Shown one piece after another: positions 39,670-47,805 of a stretch of DNA of 64,000 bases. Positions within the stretch are counted from its first letter, which is position 1; every line of letters starts with the position of its first letter. The DNA lies in assembly GCA_023451825.1 (NCBI GenBank), contig JAEXYA010000014.1, forward strand, positions 1 to 64,000, in the 5' to 3' direction. The notes under the pieces were generated by a model. The model did not search any database, had not been told where the DNA came from, and was given only the letters and a program-made list of their open reading frames with translations. Source of the DNA: Pseudomonadota bacterium (GTDB lineage Bacteria; Pseudomonadota; Alphaproteobacteria; Rhizobiales; Xanthobacteraceae). A program made the position numbers and the translations under genes.

Positions 39670-42600
39670 TCAGGTTTCCGGGACCCGGGTCCCTGACGGC
39701 TCTTCATGGCCTGCCGCGGTGAGCGTGACGCTGCCGCCGACGTCGGTCGCCACAACAGCACCGTTACCGATCGAGATATTGTCGCCGACCAAGCTGAGCG
39801 CGGTTGGCTTCTTGGCGATACGCTCGGCAAGCGGACGTATGGTGAGAGCAGCGACATCACGGATGTGAGTGCCTGATGCAACGGCGGCCGGGTTGATGGC
39901 GGAGACATCGACGCTGACAGGAATCTGCGAAACCACTGCGCCGTCGGCGATGGCAATATCGCCGGTCGTCGTCAGTGCAAAGCTCCGGAAGCCGCGTTCG
40001 GCGAACAACGTGCTGGGAAGCCATCCTGTCGCCGGATCCGCCGGCGTGGTGCCACCGATCTGGATTGCTCCGCTGGTGAGCACGGCGAGCGTGCCGCCCG
40101 ACGCGGCCGAATAGCCTCTCAAATCAAGATCAGCAAGCTGCGCGACGTCCGTCGGTGACAGCGTCAGTGCGCCGGCGTCGCCAAGTTTCAGTTTCGTTTT
40201 CGAAGCAGAGACATCGTACCAGCCGCCGCCGGACACATCCAGCGTCGCACCGGCTGCGAAATCTCCAGTGATCGTGATGCTTCCGCCATTGATTGCCGGC
40301 GGAAGTGCACCAGTCATGCCGGTGTACCAGACGCCGCTCACATCAATATTTGCTGTGGAGCCATAGGTGGCGTGCTCGGCGCCGGCGAACCACACGGTGC
40401 CGCCGGCGATACGGATGCTGCCGTCGACGGTGAAAGTTGCGGGATTGTTCGAACCGGTATTGGCAAGGACATTGAGCGTGGTGGCCGGTGTCAGTTCGAC
40501 TCGATCATTCTTTGCCAACGTGAAGCCCGCGGAAACGTAAAAGACGAGCTTCGCCATTTCCGATTGCGCCAGCACTTCGGCGTCGAGATAGGTGGTCTTC
40601 TTGCGGACCGACAAATCATCGCTTGGCGAACCGTAATACCAGATCGAGTCCAACTTGCTGGTTGCGGAGAAATCAGCCGGCAGCAGCTCCGGGTCGTTTG
40701 CAATGACCAGATTGCCGATCAGCCACTGGCGATGCTCGTCGCTGTTGCCGCCAATCGTAAGCGACCCCGCCGTGACGCGCTTGCCTGAAGCAGACTGGCG
40801 CTCGCCGGTAACGACCCCGCCCCAATAGCTCCCTTCGAGCACAATCCCTTCGGCCGCAAACATCCGGATATCACCGCCCGCGCGGCCTTCGGTGTAGCCG
40901 CGCTCGAACCGGCGCGACGTGCTGCGATCGAAAATCGTCGTCCAGGTTTCATTGAGCCGCGGATCGGCTTTGCCCTGAACGTTGTGTGTCCGCGTGAAGG
41001 AACCGGCAAAACCGACGTAAAGCTGGTCTGGCATCGCTCTGCCGATATCGTAGATCCGGCCATCGGCGCCGAGCAGCCTTGTCGTGGTGATCCAACCGTC
41101 TAGATAGCGGACCGAACCGCCAGAGACATCAAGTAGCGAGCCCAGGCGCGTGACCACCGAGCCGCTGGACTTGATCGCGATCGAACCCGCGGTCGTCGAC
41201 AATTCTCCCAGCGAGGTCTTGCCGACGCCGATCCAGCCGGAGAAGTCACCCAGCGGCGTGCCGACCCAGGCTCCTGGCGAACCAGCAATCCAATCCACGC
41301 CAGCCATCGGCTGTTCGGTGAACAGCCCAGCCACCCGCTTATCGACACTGACGGTCTTTCCGCGCAGCCAGGAATCCCGGTAGAGCGGCGTGTCACGCAA
41401 TTCGTTGATGCGGAACTCGCCGGTGACAACGTTGCTCTCCATGGTCAGCAACACGTCCTGCAAGCCCGCGACGCTCAGATAGGCGCCCTCGCCGATATAG
41501 ACCATGCTGCCGTCGCGCTTGACCGGTTCGCCGGTGACCGGAGTCTCGCCGGACAGCGCCGATGTGCTCGCGACGATACTGATCTTGCCAGCAGGCACAA
41601 TGACATTTGCGGCAGCTTCGATGTCGATCAACTTGCCACGCATTTCGATCGTGCCGGGGCTGTAGCGCGTCTCCAGCGACGTCTGCTCGATCTCGCTGGT
41701 GTCCGTCAGGTCCGGCATGGAGGTGGTGACGCTGCCGGAGCCAAGCGTCAACGTGCCCGTCGACCAATAGCGCAACGGCGATCCCGCAGAGATCGAGCTG
41801 CCATAGGAGAGCATGCCCTGGTCCCAGGCGCGCAACCGGATCGAGCCTTCGCGATTGTTGAGCGCAGTGGACGCCTCCAGCGCGCCATTCTGCACGATGC
41901 TGCGGGACATCAGCGTGATGTTACCGTGATCGGCCGTGACGATTCCGTTGTTGACGACGCTGTAACCGACCGAGGCGGCGCGCGCCGCCATCTCGGGCAT
42001 CACCTCATCGCGAATGCCTGCGACAAAGGCCTCCTGGGCCCCACTGGCTATGTTGCCCTGGCCGCTCGCAGACATCATGACACTGTAGTCGAACATCCAA
42101 CGCATCGGCGACGTCACTGCGGCTGTCAGGCCGCGGACGCCCTCGACATCCGGAGCCAGATAGACCTGCTCGCCGGCGGCCATGATCACTTGGCCGTCGG
42201 GCGCAGAGATGCGGCCATGATTGGTGACGCGCGGCGCGAAGATGAGCGCCTTGCCGCCGCTTGCCGTCGCAACGCGCGCGCCGGCTTCGATCGTGATATC
42301 GCCGGGGGCAGCGCCGATATCCACGCCGGGGGTTTGACCGGGATCATGAAGCCCGAGATAGAAGTCGATCGGCTTCTGCTGGCCGAGATAACCGAATTGC
42401 GGCTTCGCGATCACACCGTTGCCGTTACCGTCGTTGAAGACGAACAGCTGCGCATTGATGCCCGCGCGGAACTGCTCATCGGACAGGCTCAGCGACGATG
42501 CCACGAAACTGTTGACGTTGACCTGGCTCGCGCCGCCAAACACGATGCCGTTCTTGTTGATGACGTAGACCTGTCCTTCAGCCTTGATGGTTCCGAGTAT

Positions 42601-43200
42601 CCGGCTCGGTACCAGCGAGGGATCGGTGACGCGATTGAGCGCGATCCAGTTCGCTTTGTCCGCGCCGCCCGCGGTCTGATTGAAGTAAACATCCGTTTCA
42701 CGGCCGACATTGAAGCTCGACCAATTGAGAATAGCTTTTTGCTCGGTCTGCCTGATCTCGACCTGCGTGCGACCGCTCGCTTGAGCCGATGTCGGCCGAT
42801 CGGCGCCGACCCAGACATCAGGCGTTACGCCCGCTCCCGGCGCAACCACGAGGCCACCCGCCACCAATCCGTTGGGGACATCGGCCGCACCGGCCAGCGC
42901 GGCCGACCGCGCCGCCGTTTGCGCGTCGCGCATGGCCTGTAGCGCCTGCGCAGCCCGCGTCATCGACTGAAGCGCCTGCCGTCCCGCCTCTGACGACTGC
43001 TGCGCCCTTGTCACCGCAGCTGCGGCTGCTGTCGCCGCCGGGTTGCTCGCTGCGGCAACACTTCCGCCACCCAGGCTGCGCGCATCGACCTTCGTCACCG
43101 CCCCGAGCAAAACCGCCAAACTGACGCCGACAAGAAATCTGCTGCGCGTTGAAGCCTTGCGCAAAGCGTGTGACGACGGACGGACGAGATGAATGATCAT
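39670..43200 (-). CDS. Filamentous-haemagglutinin-like exoprotein, N-terminal part with TPS domain
   Basis: 1,176 residues of a two-partner-secretion (TpsA-type) protein. ATG 43200 opens a long basic signal peptide (hydrophobic core FLVGVSLAVLLGAV, cleavage near VDA-RS at ~40). Residues ~50-105 are an Ala/Gln-rich helical linker; the TPS secretion domain spans ~110-250 with NWSSFNVG (160-167) and NGIVFGGASQVNVNSF (217-232). Beta-helix repeats follow. The frame ends at 39670 just after a 14-bp palindrome, and a -1 shift there joins it to the next ORF, giving about 3,700 residues. It is the last gene of the STN-sigma-FecR operon. No TpsB (FhaC-type) transporter gene is in the window. Confidence 0.88.
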   Translation of the reverse strand: MIIHLVRPSSHALRKASTRSRFLVGVSLAVLLGAVTKVDARSLGGGSVAAASNPAATAAAAAVTRAQQSSEAGRQALQSMTRAAQALQAMRDAQTAARSAALAGAADVPNGLVAGGLVVAPGAGVTPDVWVGADRPTSAQASGRTQVEIRQTEQKAILNWSSFNVGRETDVYFNQTAGGADKANWIALNRVTDPSLVPSRILGTIKAEGQVYVINKNGIVFGGASQVNVNSFVASSLSLSDEQFRAGINAQLFVFNDGNGNGVIAKPQFGYLGQQKPIDFYLGLHDPGQTPGVDIGAAPGDITIEAGARVATASGGKALIFAPRVTNHGRISAPDGQVIMAAGEQVYLAPDVEGVRGLTAAVTSPMRWMFDYSVMMSASGQGNIASGAQEAFVAGIRDEVMPEMAARAASVGYSVVNNGIVTADHGNITLMSRSIVQNGALEASTALNNREGSIRLRAWDQGMLSYGSSISAGSPLRYWSTGTLTLGSGSVTTSMPDLTDTSEIEQTSLETRYSPGTIEMRGKLIDIEAAANVIVPAGKISIVASTSALSGETPVTGEPVKRDGSMVYIGEGAYLSVAGLQDVLLTMESNVVTGEFRINELRDTPLYRDSWLRGKTVSVDKRVAGLFTEQPMAGVDWIAGSPGAWVGTPLGDFSGWIGVGKTSLGELSTTAGSIAIKSSGSVVTRLGSLLDVSGGSVRYLDGWITTTRLLGADGRIYDIGRAMPDQLYVGFAGSFTRTHNVQGKADPRLNETWTTIFDRSTSRRFERGYTEGRAGGDIRMFAAEGIVLEGSYWGGVVTGERQSASGKRVTAGSLTIGGNSDEHRQWLIGNLVIANDPELLPADFSATSKLDSIWYYGSPSDDLSVRKKTTYLDAEVLAQSEMAKLVFYVSAGFTLAKNDRVELTPATTLNVLANTGSNNPATFTVDGSIRIAGGTVWFAGAEHATYGSTANIDVSGVWYTGMTGALPPAINGGSITITGDFAAGATLDVSGGGWYDVSASKTKLKLGDAGALTLSPTDVAQLADLDLRGYSAASGGTLAVLTSGAIQIGGTTPADPATGWLPSTLFAERGFRSFALTTTGDIAIADGAVVSQIPVSVDVSAINPAAVASGTHIRDVAALTIRPLAERIAKKPTALSLVGDNISIGNGAVVATDVGGSVTLTAAGHEEPSGTRVPET
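39680..39693. other. Perfect GC palindrome at the frame break
   Basis: GGGACCCGGGTCCC, a 14-bp perfect palindrome nested in a wider pair CGTCAGG / CCTGACG. The two exoprotein frames meet here; one added base would fuse them. Confidence 0.85.
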
Positions 43201-43360
43201 GGCGGCTCTCACAATTCCAAAGGCGTGCGCCATCACCGGATTGGTCCGGGCGATGGCGGCATCCTCCCTGAGACACCTGGGAGGATTGGTCCCCCACCGG
43301 ATTTTTGTGAAGTTTTCGTGTCAGCACGTCGCTGCGCGTCTGCAGATGCCGATTGAATGA
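43201..43360 (-). promoter_or_regulatory. Leader between fecR and exoprotein gene, with hairpin and direct repeats
   Basis: 160 bases. A perfect hairpin ATCCTCCC / GGGAGGAT with a 10-base loop lies at 43261-43286. The decamer GGATTGGTCC occurs twice in the same orientation, at 43238-43247 and 43283-43292, 45 bases apart. There is no U-run, so I see a leader structure or protein site, possibly a separate promoter, that could set the exoprotein level relative to its regulators. Confidence 0.5.
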
Positions 43361-44326
43361 TCAGCCGAGCAGGATCAAGCCGCCTGGCAAGGTGCGGCGG
43401 CGGATGCCGAATGCGAGCTCGATCTGGGTCAATGCATCATCCGGCCGATCAATTCTGAAACGTCCGTTGACGGGACTTCGCGCCAGTTTGCGGTCGAGCA
43501 GCACGATGTGCCCCGCGCGGTAGCGGTTCAGATCGTCGATCACCTCATCCAGCGGCGTCTTGTCGAACACCATCAGGCCGCGTTGCCATGCCGACGCGAT
43601 GGCGGGATCGATCGCCAAAGCCTCGCCGATCGCATCGGGGCCATAGATGACCTGTTGCTGCGCAACGAGTGTCACCGCACGGCTCGGATGAGCGATGCGG
43701 ATTTCGTTGGCATAGCATGTCACGCGTACCTCGACGCCCGTCCGACGGATGTCGAAACGAGCATTGGTGGCAAAGGTTCTGCCGCTATCCGCAACGACCT
43801 CAATGGCATGCTCGCTGCTGCCGGACGCCGAAAAGGACGCTTCGCCCGACACCAGCCTGACGACGCCGTCAGTGACCGAGAGGCTGGTGCGTGCGTTCAT
43901 CTCGACGGCGATGCCATCGGCCACCGAAATGGCGCGTTGCTCGCCGACGCCGGTGCGAAAATCCGCCTGCAGTTCGGAAAAGGACGGCCACAGATTGAGC
44001 GGCGGCTTTGCAAGCAATAGCCCTCCCGCCGAGGCCGCCATCGCTCCGCCGATGAACGCCCGCCTTGCGATCTTGCGCGATCGATGACGGGCGACGAGAT
44101 CGGCCTGCCTCTCTTCATCAAGAAGCTGGCTGGCAGGCTCGACCGCCCGCCATAGCTGGCTTGCGGACGAAAATGCAGACGCATGGGCGGGGCTGCGCCG
44201 GCACCAGTCGCGTAGTGCGTCGGCATCGGCCGCCGTGGCCTCACCCGACGTCAAACGCCTGACCCAGGCATGAGCCTCGCGATCCAGCGTCGTCAGTTCC
44301 TGCAGATTGCTCCCCAGCCCGGTCAT
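43361..44326 (-). CDS. FecR-type anti-sigma factor / signal transducer
   Basis: 321-residue inner-membrane protein. N-terminal DUF4880-like cytosolic domain binding the sigma factor (TLDREAHAWVRRLTSGEAT); a single hydrophobic segment at ~90-106 directly preceded by a twin arginine (Arg88-Arg89, IARRAFIGG), reminiscent of a Tat signal, a route reported for E. coli FecR; then the periplasmic FecR domain (VVRLVSGEASFSASG) and a C-terminal STN-like subdomain (VFDKTPLDEVIDDLNRY). ATG 44326 overlaps the sigma stop by 4 bases. In Fec systems this domain contacts the STN domain of the receptor; here the candidate partner is the STN protein encoded two genes upstream. Confidence 0.93.
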   Translation of the reverse strand: MTGLGSNLQELTTLDREAHAWVRRLTSGEATAADADALRDWCRRSPAHASAFSSASQLWRAVEPASQLLDEERQADLVARHRSRKIARRAFIGGAMAASAGGLLLAKPPLNLWPSFSELQADFRTGVGEQRAISVADGIAVEMNARTSLSVTDGVVRLVSGEASFSASGSSEHAIEVVADSGRTFATNARFDIRRTGVEVRVTCYANEIRIAHPSRAVTLVAQQQVIYGPDAIGEALAIDPAIASAWQRGLMVFDKTPLDEVIDDLNRYRAGHIVLLDRKLARSPVNGRFRIDRPDDALTQIELAFGIRRRTLPGGLILLG

Positions 44327-44898
44327 TTCGTTTTCTTCCAGCCGAAGCGGATGGCGCAAAATTCCTGCGCCTGTTGGAGCTCCTTGTCGACCATCCCCAC
44401 CGATATGCGAAAGCGCTCAGCAATCTGCTGCCGAGACGCGCCTTCAACACGCGATGCGAGCAAAATGGCCCGTTGCCGCTCAGGCAGCTTGGCGATGATC
44501 TTGCTCAGGCGCGATATGTCGGCACGCCCTTCGACCACCTGCAGCGCATCGGGGGCTTCGTCGGCAATATGCAAAAGACCATCGATCTCCGCCGCCGACA
44601 ACCGACGTCGATCCGCACGCATGCGGTTTAGCGCGACATTGAAAGCCGTGCGGAACAGATAGGCCGTTGGATTGCGCACCGTTCCCGCAATGTCGGCTCC
44701 GCTTAACCGAAGATAGGTGTCCTGAAGCGCCTCCTCCGCCCAGTCCTGCGAACCAAGCCGGCGGGCCAGGCGCGTTTTCAGGATACCGTATCGATCGGCC
44801 AGCAGTTCCTGCAGCGTTGCGAGAGGCGACGGCGGGCCGCTCGCTGGCTGATCCTCGACAAGCTTCACCCGCGCTGACGATTTTGGCGTTCTAACCAT
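44323..44898 (-). CDS. ECF sigma factor, FecI-like
   Basis: 191-residue extracytoplasmic-function sigma factor. Region 2 includes AEEALQDTYLRL and AYLFRTAFNVALNRMRADRR; region 4 is a helix-turn-helix (LPERQRAILLASRVEGASRQQIAERFRIS contains it, split here as LPERQRAIL and RQQIAERFRIS). ATG 44898 overlaps the STN gene stop by 8 bases. Gene order sigma-FecR is that of FecIR systems. The natural target is the operon containing the exoprotein, but no promoter consensus could be tested. Confidence 0.93.
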   Translation of the reverse strand: MVRTPKSSARVKLVEDQPASGPPSPLATLQELLADRYGILKTRLARRLGSQDWAEEALQDTYLRLSGADIAGTVRNPTAYLFRTAFNVALNRMRADRRRLSAAEIDGLLHIADEAPDALQVVEGRADISRLSKIIAKLPERQRAILLASRVEGASRQQIAERFRISVGMVDKELQQAQEFCAIRFGWKKTK

Positions 44899-45628
44899 TG
44901 CGTAGAGCGCTTCTGATGGGCGAACAATTGATCGCGCCCGACGATGACGGCAACACCACCATCGTGAACGGCTGTGACATGTGGGAGGGCGCCGGCTGCC
45001 CGATCGCAAGCGTTTTGAGCGCGTTCGAAATCGCGGCATCTCGGCTGCGATCGCCCGATGAGCCGAGGAGGCTGAATTGATCGACCTCACCAGAGGCGCC
45101 GACGCGGAAGCTCATCGCGATGCGATACTCGCCCGGCCGCGTCGCACCGCTGGCACACAGTGCCGCATTGATGCGCTCCTGGAGAAGCGCCGAAAAATCG
45201 CGTTGAGCGGCATCCTGCTGCGCGATAGCCGCCCGCGCGACCGCCGAAGCGGATCTGGACGATCCCGCGCTATCGCGCGCCGGCACCAGAGTGAATGCAT
45301 CCGTTGATGCGTATTGCGCCGACAAACCGGTGTCGTTGAGCAGGAGTGCTAGCGCGGTTTCCGGCGAATAACGACCAGACACCGGTCTCGATATCCGCCC
45401 GATGGCCAGTTGGCTGCGATACAGCCCCACAACTCCCGTTGTCGCGCTGTAGATCTCGAGCGCAGACGCCAGCGACTGCTGCGGAATATCGAAATTGAGC
45501 GCCTCACGCCCGTCAGCGTGAGCCGACGCCATCGGCTCGCCGAAATTCAGAATGACGGATGCCGCCAAAGCCGAAACAGCGCGAATAGTGGCGTGCCGAC
45601 GGCGACCAGGCCTGCACAAGCACTTCAT
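44891..45628 (-). CDS. Periplasmic STN-TonB_C two-domain protein
   Basis: 245-residue protein with a signal peptide (RAVSALAASVILNF, cleavage near AHA-DG). Residues ~44-116 form an STN domain (LNFDIPQQSLASALEIYSAT ... GLSAQYASTDAFTLVP), the signalling module normally found at the N-terminus of TonB-dependent transducers such as FecA. Residues ~144-227 match the TonB/TolA C-terminal fold (YRIAMSFRVGASGEVDQF, LLGSSGDRSRDAAI, then a P-x-P and a beta strand). There is no receptor barrel or plug. It is the first gene of the four-gene operon and overlaps the sigma gene. ATG 45628 is preferred; a start at 45685 is possible. Function is inferred only. Confidence 0.82.
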   Translation of the reverse strand: MKCLCRPGRRRHATIRAVSALAASVILNFGEPMASAHADGREALNFDIPQQSLASALEIYSATTGVVGLYRSQLAIGRISRPVSGRYSPETALALLLNDTGLSAQYASTDAFTLVPARDSAGSSRSASAVARAAIAQQDAAQRDFSALLQERINAALCASGATRPGEYRIAMSFRVGASGEVDQFSLLGSSGDRSRDAAISNALKTLAIGQPAPSHMSQPFTMVVLPSSSGAINCSPIRSALRNG

Positions 45629-46033
45629 CTTCACGCTACGCCACCCTGGCAAAAGGCTAACGACCTTGCATGGCTTTGCAGCCATTCGAGCACGGTCGCT
45701 TCATACCGTCCTGGTTGTGACAGCAGAGTGACAAGCGAATGCCGTGCCATTCCAATCGTACATTCAATGCGCGTGCACAGGTCGTCGCCGGCCGCTTGTG
45801 TTTGCCGTGGTGCTCGCCTCCGACCAATGGGCTGTCGTGATCGGCAGCGCCAGGCTGCGTCCGCCATCATACGAGGGCGCATAATCCATGTGGCAGCATA
45901 TTTTCACCCGCGACGCTGCCCGCCGTTGCGTCAAACGGCGGAGACAACAGCGCAACTTCGTGCCTATATCGCTCGACAAACCATCCATGCGAGATGGCCA
46001 ACAACGATCACAAGAAACGGGAGAACAACGACC
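45629..46033. promoter_or_regulatory. Divergent region, STN operon / acyl-CoA dehydrogenase
   Basis: 405 bases with no gene I can support. A perfect inverted repeat CCGCCGTT-gcgtca-AACGGCGG lies at 45920-45941, about 90 bases before the dehydrogenase ATG, and looks like an operator or leader hairpin. GGGAGAA before 46034 is the dehydrogenase ribosome site. The promoter of the STN-sigma-FecR-exoprotein operon should be in the left half. Confidence 0.45.
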
Positions 46034-47305
46034 ATGAAAGTTGCCTATACCCCCCGCCAAACGCCTTACACGCTCGCCCCCGAGGATGCGCTCAACGACC
46101 TGCGCATGTCGGAGCAAGTCCGTCCGCTCTACGATCACGTCCGTAAATTCATCGCGACGACGGTCGAACCGATGTCGGTAGAGTTCTATCGTGCGGGAGA
46201 GAAGAAAACTGATCGCTGGTCGTTTACGCCGGAGCAGCTCGATATTCTCGGCAAAGCCAAGAACAAGGCCCGCGAGGAAGGCCTCTGGAACTTCTTCTTG
46301 CCCGACGCCGAGACTGGCGAAGGCCTCAAAAATCTCGATTACGCCTATATCGCCGCCGAGCTCGGCAAGAACCCCCTCGCCTCGGAAACGATGAACTGCT
46401 CCGCGCCGGACACCGGCAATATGGAAGTCATCGAGCGCGTCGGGACAAAGGAGCAGAAAGAGAAGTGGCTGAAGCCGCTGCTGGCCGGCGAGATCCGTTC
46501 AGCCTATGCGATGACCGAGCCGAACGTCGCGTCGTCTGACGCCAAGAACGTGTCCACCTCAGCCAAGCTCGACGGCGACGAGTGGGTGATCAATGGCGAG
46601 AAGTATTACATCTCCGGCCTCGGCGATCCCCGCTGCAAGATCATGATCGTCATGGTCAAGACCAATCCCGATGCGGCCCCCAGCAAGCAGCAGTCGCAGA
46701 TCCTGGTCCCCGTCGACACACCCGGCGTCGAAGTGCTCGGCCCAATGCATGTCTTTGGCCATGACCACGCGCCGCGCGGCCATATGCATATGCGCTTCAA
46801 CAATGTGCGCGTGCCGAAGGAGAACATCTTGCTCGGCGAAGGCCGCGGCTTCGAGATATCGCAACTCCGCCTCGGCCCCGGCCGCATCCATCACTGCATG
46901 CGCACCATCGGCAAAGCAGAAAAGGCGCTCGACATGATGGTCGCCCGCGGCCTGACGCGTGAAGCGTTCGGCAAGAAGATCGCGCATCTCGGCGGCAACC
47001 TGCAGATCATCGCGCAGGCCCGTTGCGAGATCGAAGCCATGCGGCTGATGGTGCTCAAGGCTGCCAAGGCAATGGATGTCCTCGGCAACAAGGAAGCCCG
47101 AATCTGGGTCAGCATGGTGAAGGCGATGGTGCCGGAACGCGCGGCCAAGATCATCGACCAGTCGATCCAGATGCACGGTGCGACCGGCATCTCGCACTGG
47201 ACGCCGCTGGCCGAGATGTATACCGACGTTCGCCATCTGCGGTTTGCTGACGGTCCAGATGAGGTGCACTGGATGGTCGTGGGTCGCCACGAACTGACGC
47301 TCTAG
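46034..47305 (+). CDS. Acyl-CoA dehydrogenase (ACAD10/11-like)
   Basis: 423-residue flavoprotein that makes the alpha-beta double bond in an acyl-CoA. The ATG at 46034 has a GGGAGAA ribosome site; the long frame upstream is not coding. Motifs: YAMTEPNVASSDAKN (FAD/substrate loop), WVINGEKYYISG, LGPGRIHHCMRTIG, IQMHGATGISHWTPLA, and the C-terminal ADGPDEVHWM typical of the ACAD10/11 and FadE2-like subgroup. It is a single-gene unit ending in a strong bidirectional hairpin. Chain-length preference is unknown, though this subgroup often handles long or branched chains. Confidence 0.92.
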   Translation: MKVAYTPRQTPYTLAPEDALNDLRMSEQVRPLYDHVRKFIATTVEPMSVEFYRAGEKKTDRWSFTPEQLDILGKAKNKAREEGLWNFFLPDAETGEGLKNLDYAYIAAELGKNPLASETMNCSAPDTGNMEVIERVGTKEQKEKWLKPLLAGEIRSAYAMTEPNVASSDAKNVSTSAKLDGDEWVINGEKYYISGLGDPRCKIMIVMVKTNPDAAPSKQQSQILVPVDTPGVEVLGPMHVFGHDHAPRGHMHMRFNNVRVPKENILLGEGRGFEISQLRLGPGRIHHCMRTIGKAEKALDMMVARGLTREAFGKKIAHLGGNLQIIAQARCEIEAMRLMVLKAAKAMDVLGNKEARIWVSMVKAMVPERAAKIIDQSIQMHGATGISHWTPLAEMYTDVRHLRFADGPDEVHWMVVGRHELTL

Positions 47306-47324
47306 CCTGACCGCTGTCACGAAA

Positions 47325-47356
47325 ATGGCCGCTCCGTCGGGTGACGGAGCGGCCAT
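47325..47356. terminator. Strong bidirectional terminator hairpin
   Basis: Perfect 14-bp stem ATGGCCGCTCCGTC / GACGGAGCGGCCAT with loop GGGT, between convergent genes. On the minus strand it is followed by TTTTC, a modest U-run. Confidence 0.85.
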
Positions 47357-47380
47357 GATTCGGCGCGGGGGCGCCGCGGC

Positions 47381-47680
47381 TCAGTTTTTCGTCTCATCCA
47401 CCTTGGTTGCGGTCTTTACGCCCCCGCTCTCGGTGTAGGTGATCGTCACTTTCTCGCCGGCATGCAGCGATTCCGGAATGCCGTCGCGCAGCTTGAACTT
47501 CTCGGGTGCTGCAGCAGTCGAGCCCACCGTACCGGCTTCATCGCGCTTGACCAGAATTTCTCCCGTGGTCCGATCGACCACGGTGACGAGACCGGAGAAT
47601 GTCTGGTCCGCCCGCGCAGGGGACGTGCCCGCCATGGCGAAAGCCGTCGCGCCGGCCAGCATGATTTGTCGAATTCGCAT
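47381..47680 (-). CDS. Small secreted protein, DUF1344-like
   Basis: 99-residue protein with a clear signal peptide (MRIRQIMLAGATAFAMAG, cleaved near ARA-DQ) and a mature domain of about 75 residues forming a likely small beta barrel: TFSGLVTVVDRTTGEILVKR, then FKLRDGIPESLHAGEKVTIT and a Lys/Thr tail. This pattern resembles DUF1344 proteins of Rhizobiales, which are periplasmic and uncharacterised. ATG 47680 is chosen for its signal peptide. It is a single gene ending at the shared terminator. Confidence 0.78.
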   Translation of the reverse strand: MRIRQIMLAGATAFAMAGTSPARADQTFSGLVTVVDRTTGEILVKRDEAGTVGSTAAAPEKFKLRDGIPESLHAGEKVTITYTESGGVKTATKVDETKN

Positions 47681-47805
47681 GGAACTCTCCCGCTCTTCAG
47701 GAACATCTGAAAATAAGTCGCGACGGCAGCCATCGTTCCCGGGCCCGTAGGCGCGACGACATGACACGGCGCACGGGTCTCGTGCTCCGTCCAATCTCCC
47801 GCTCC

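Noticed and set aside
44891..45628. STN gene as a truncated TonB-dependent receptor
   Set aside because: It has its own stop after a second complete domain, overlaps the sigma gene normally, and no receptor remnant lies around it.
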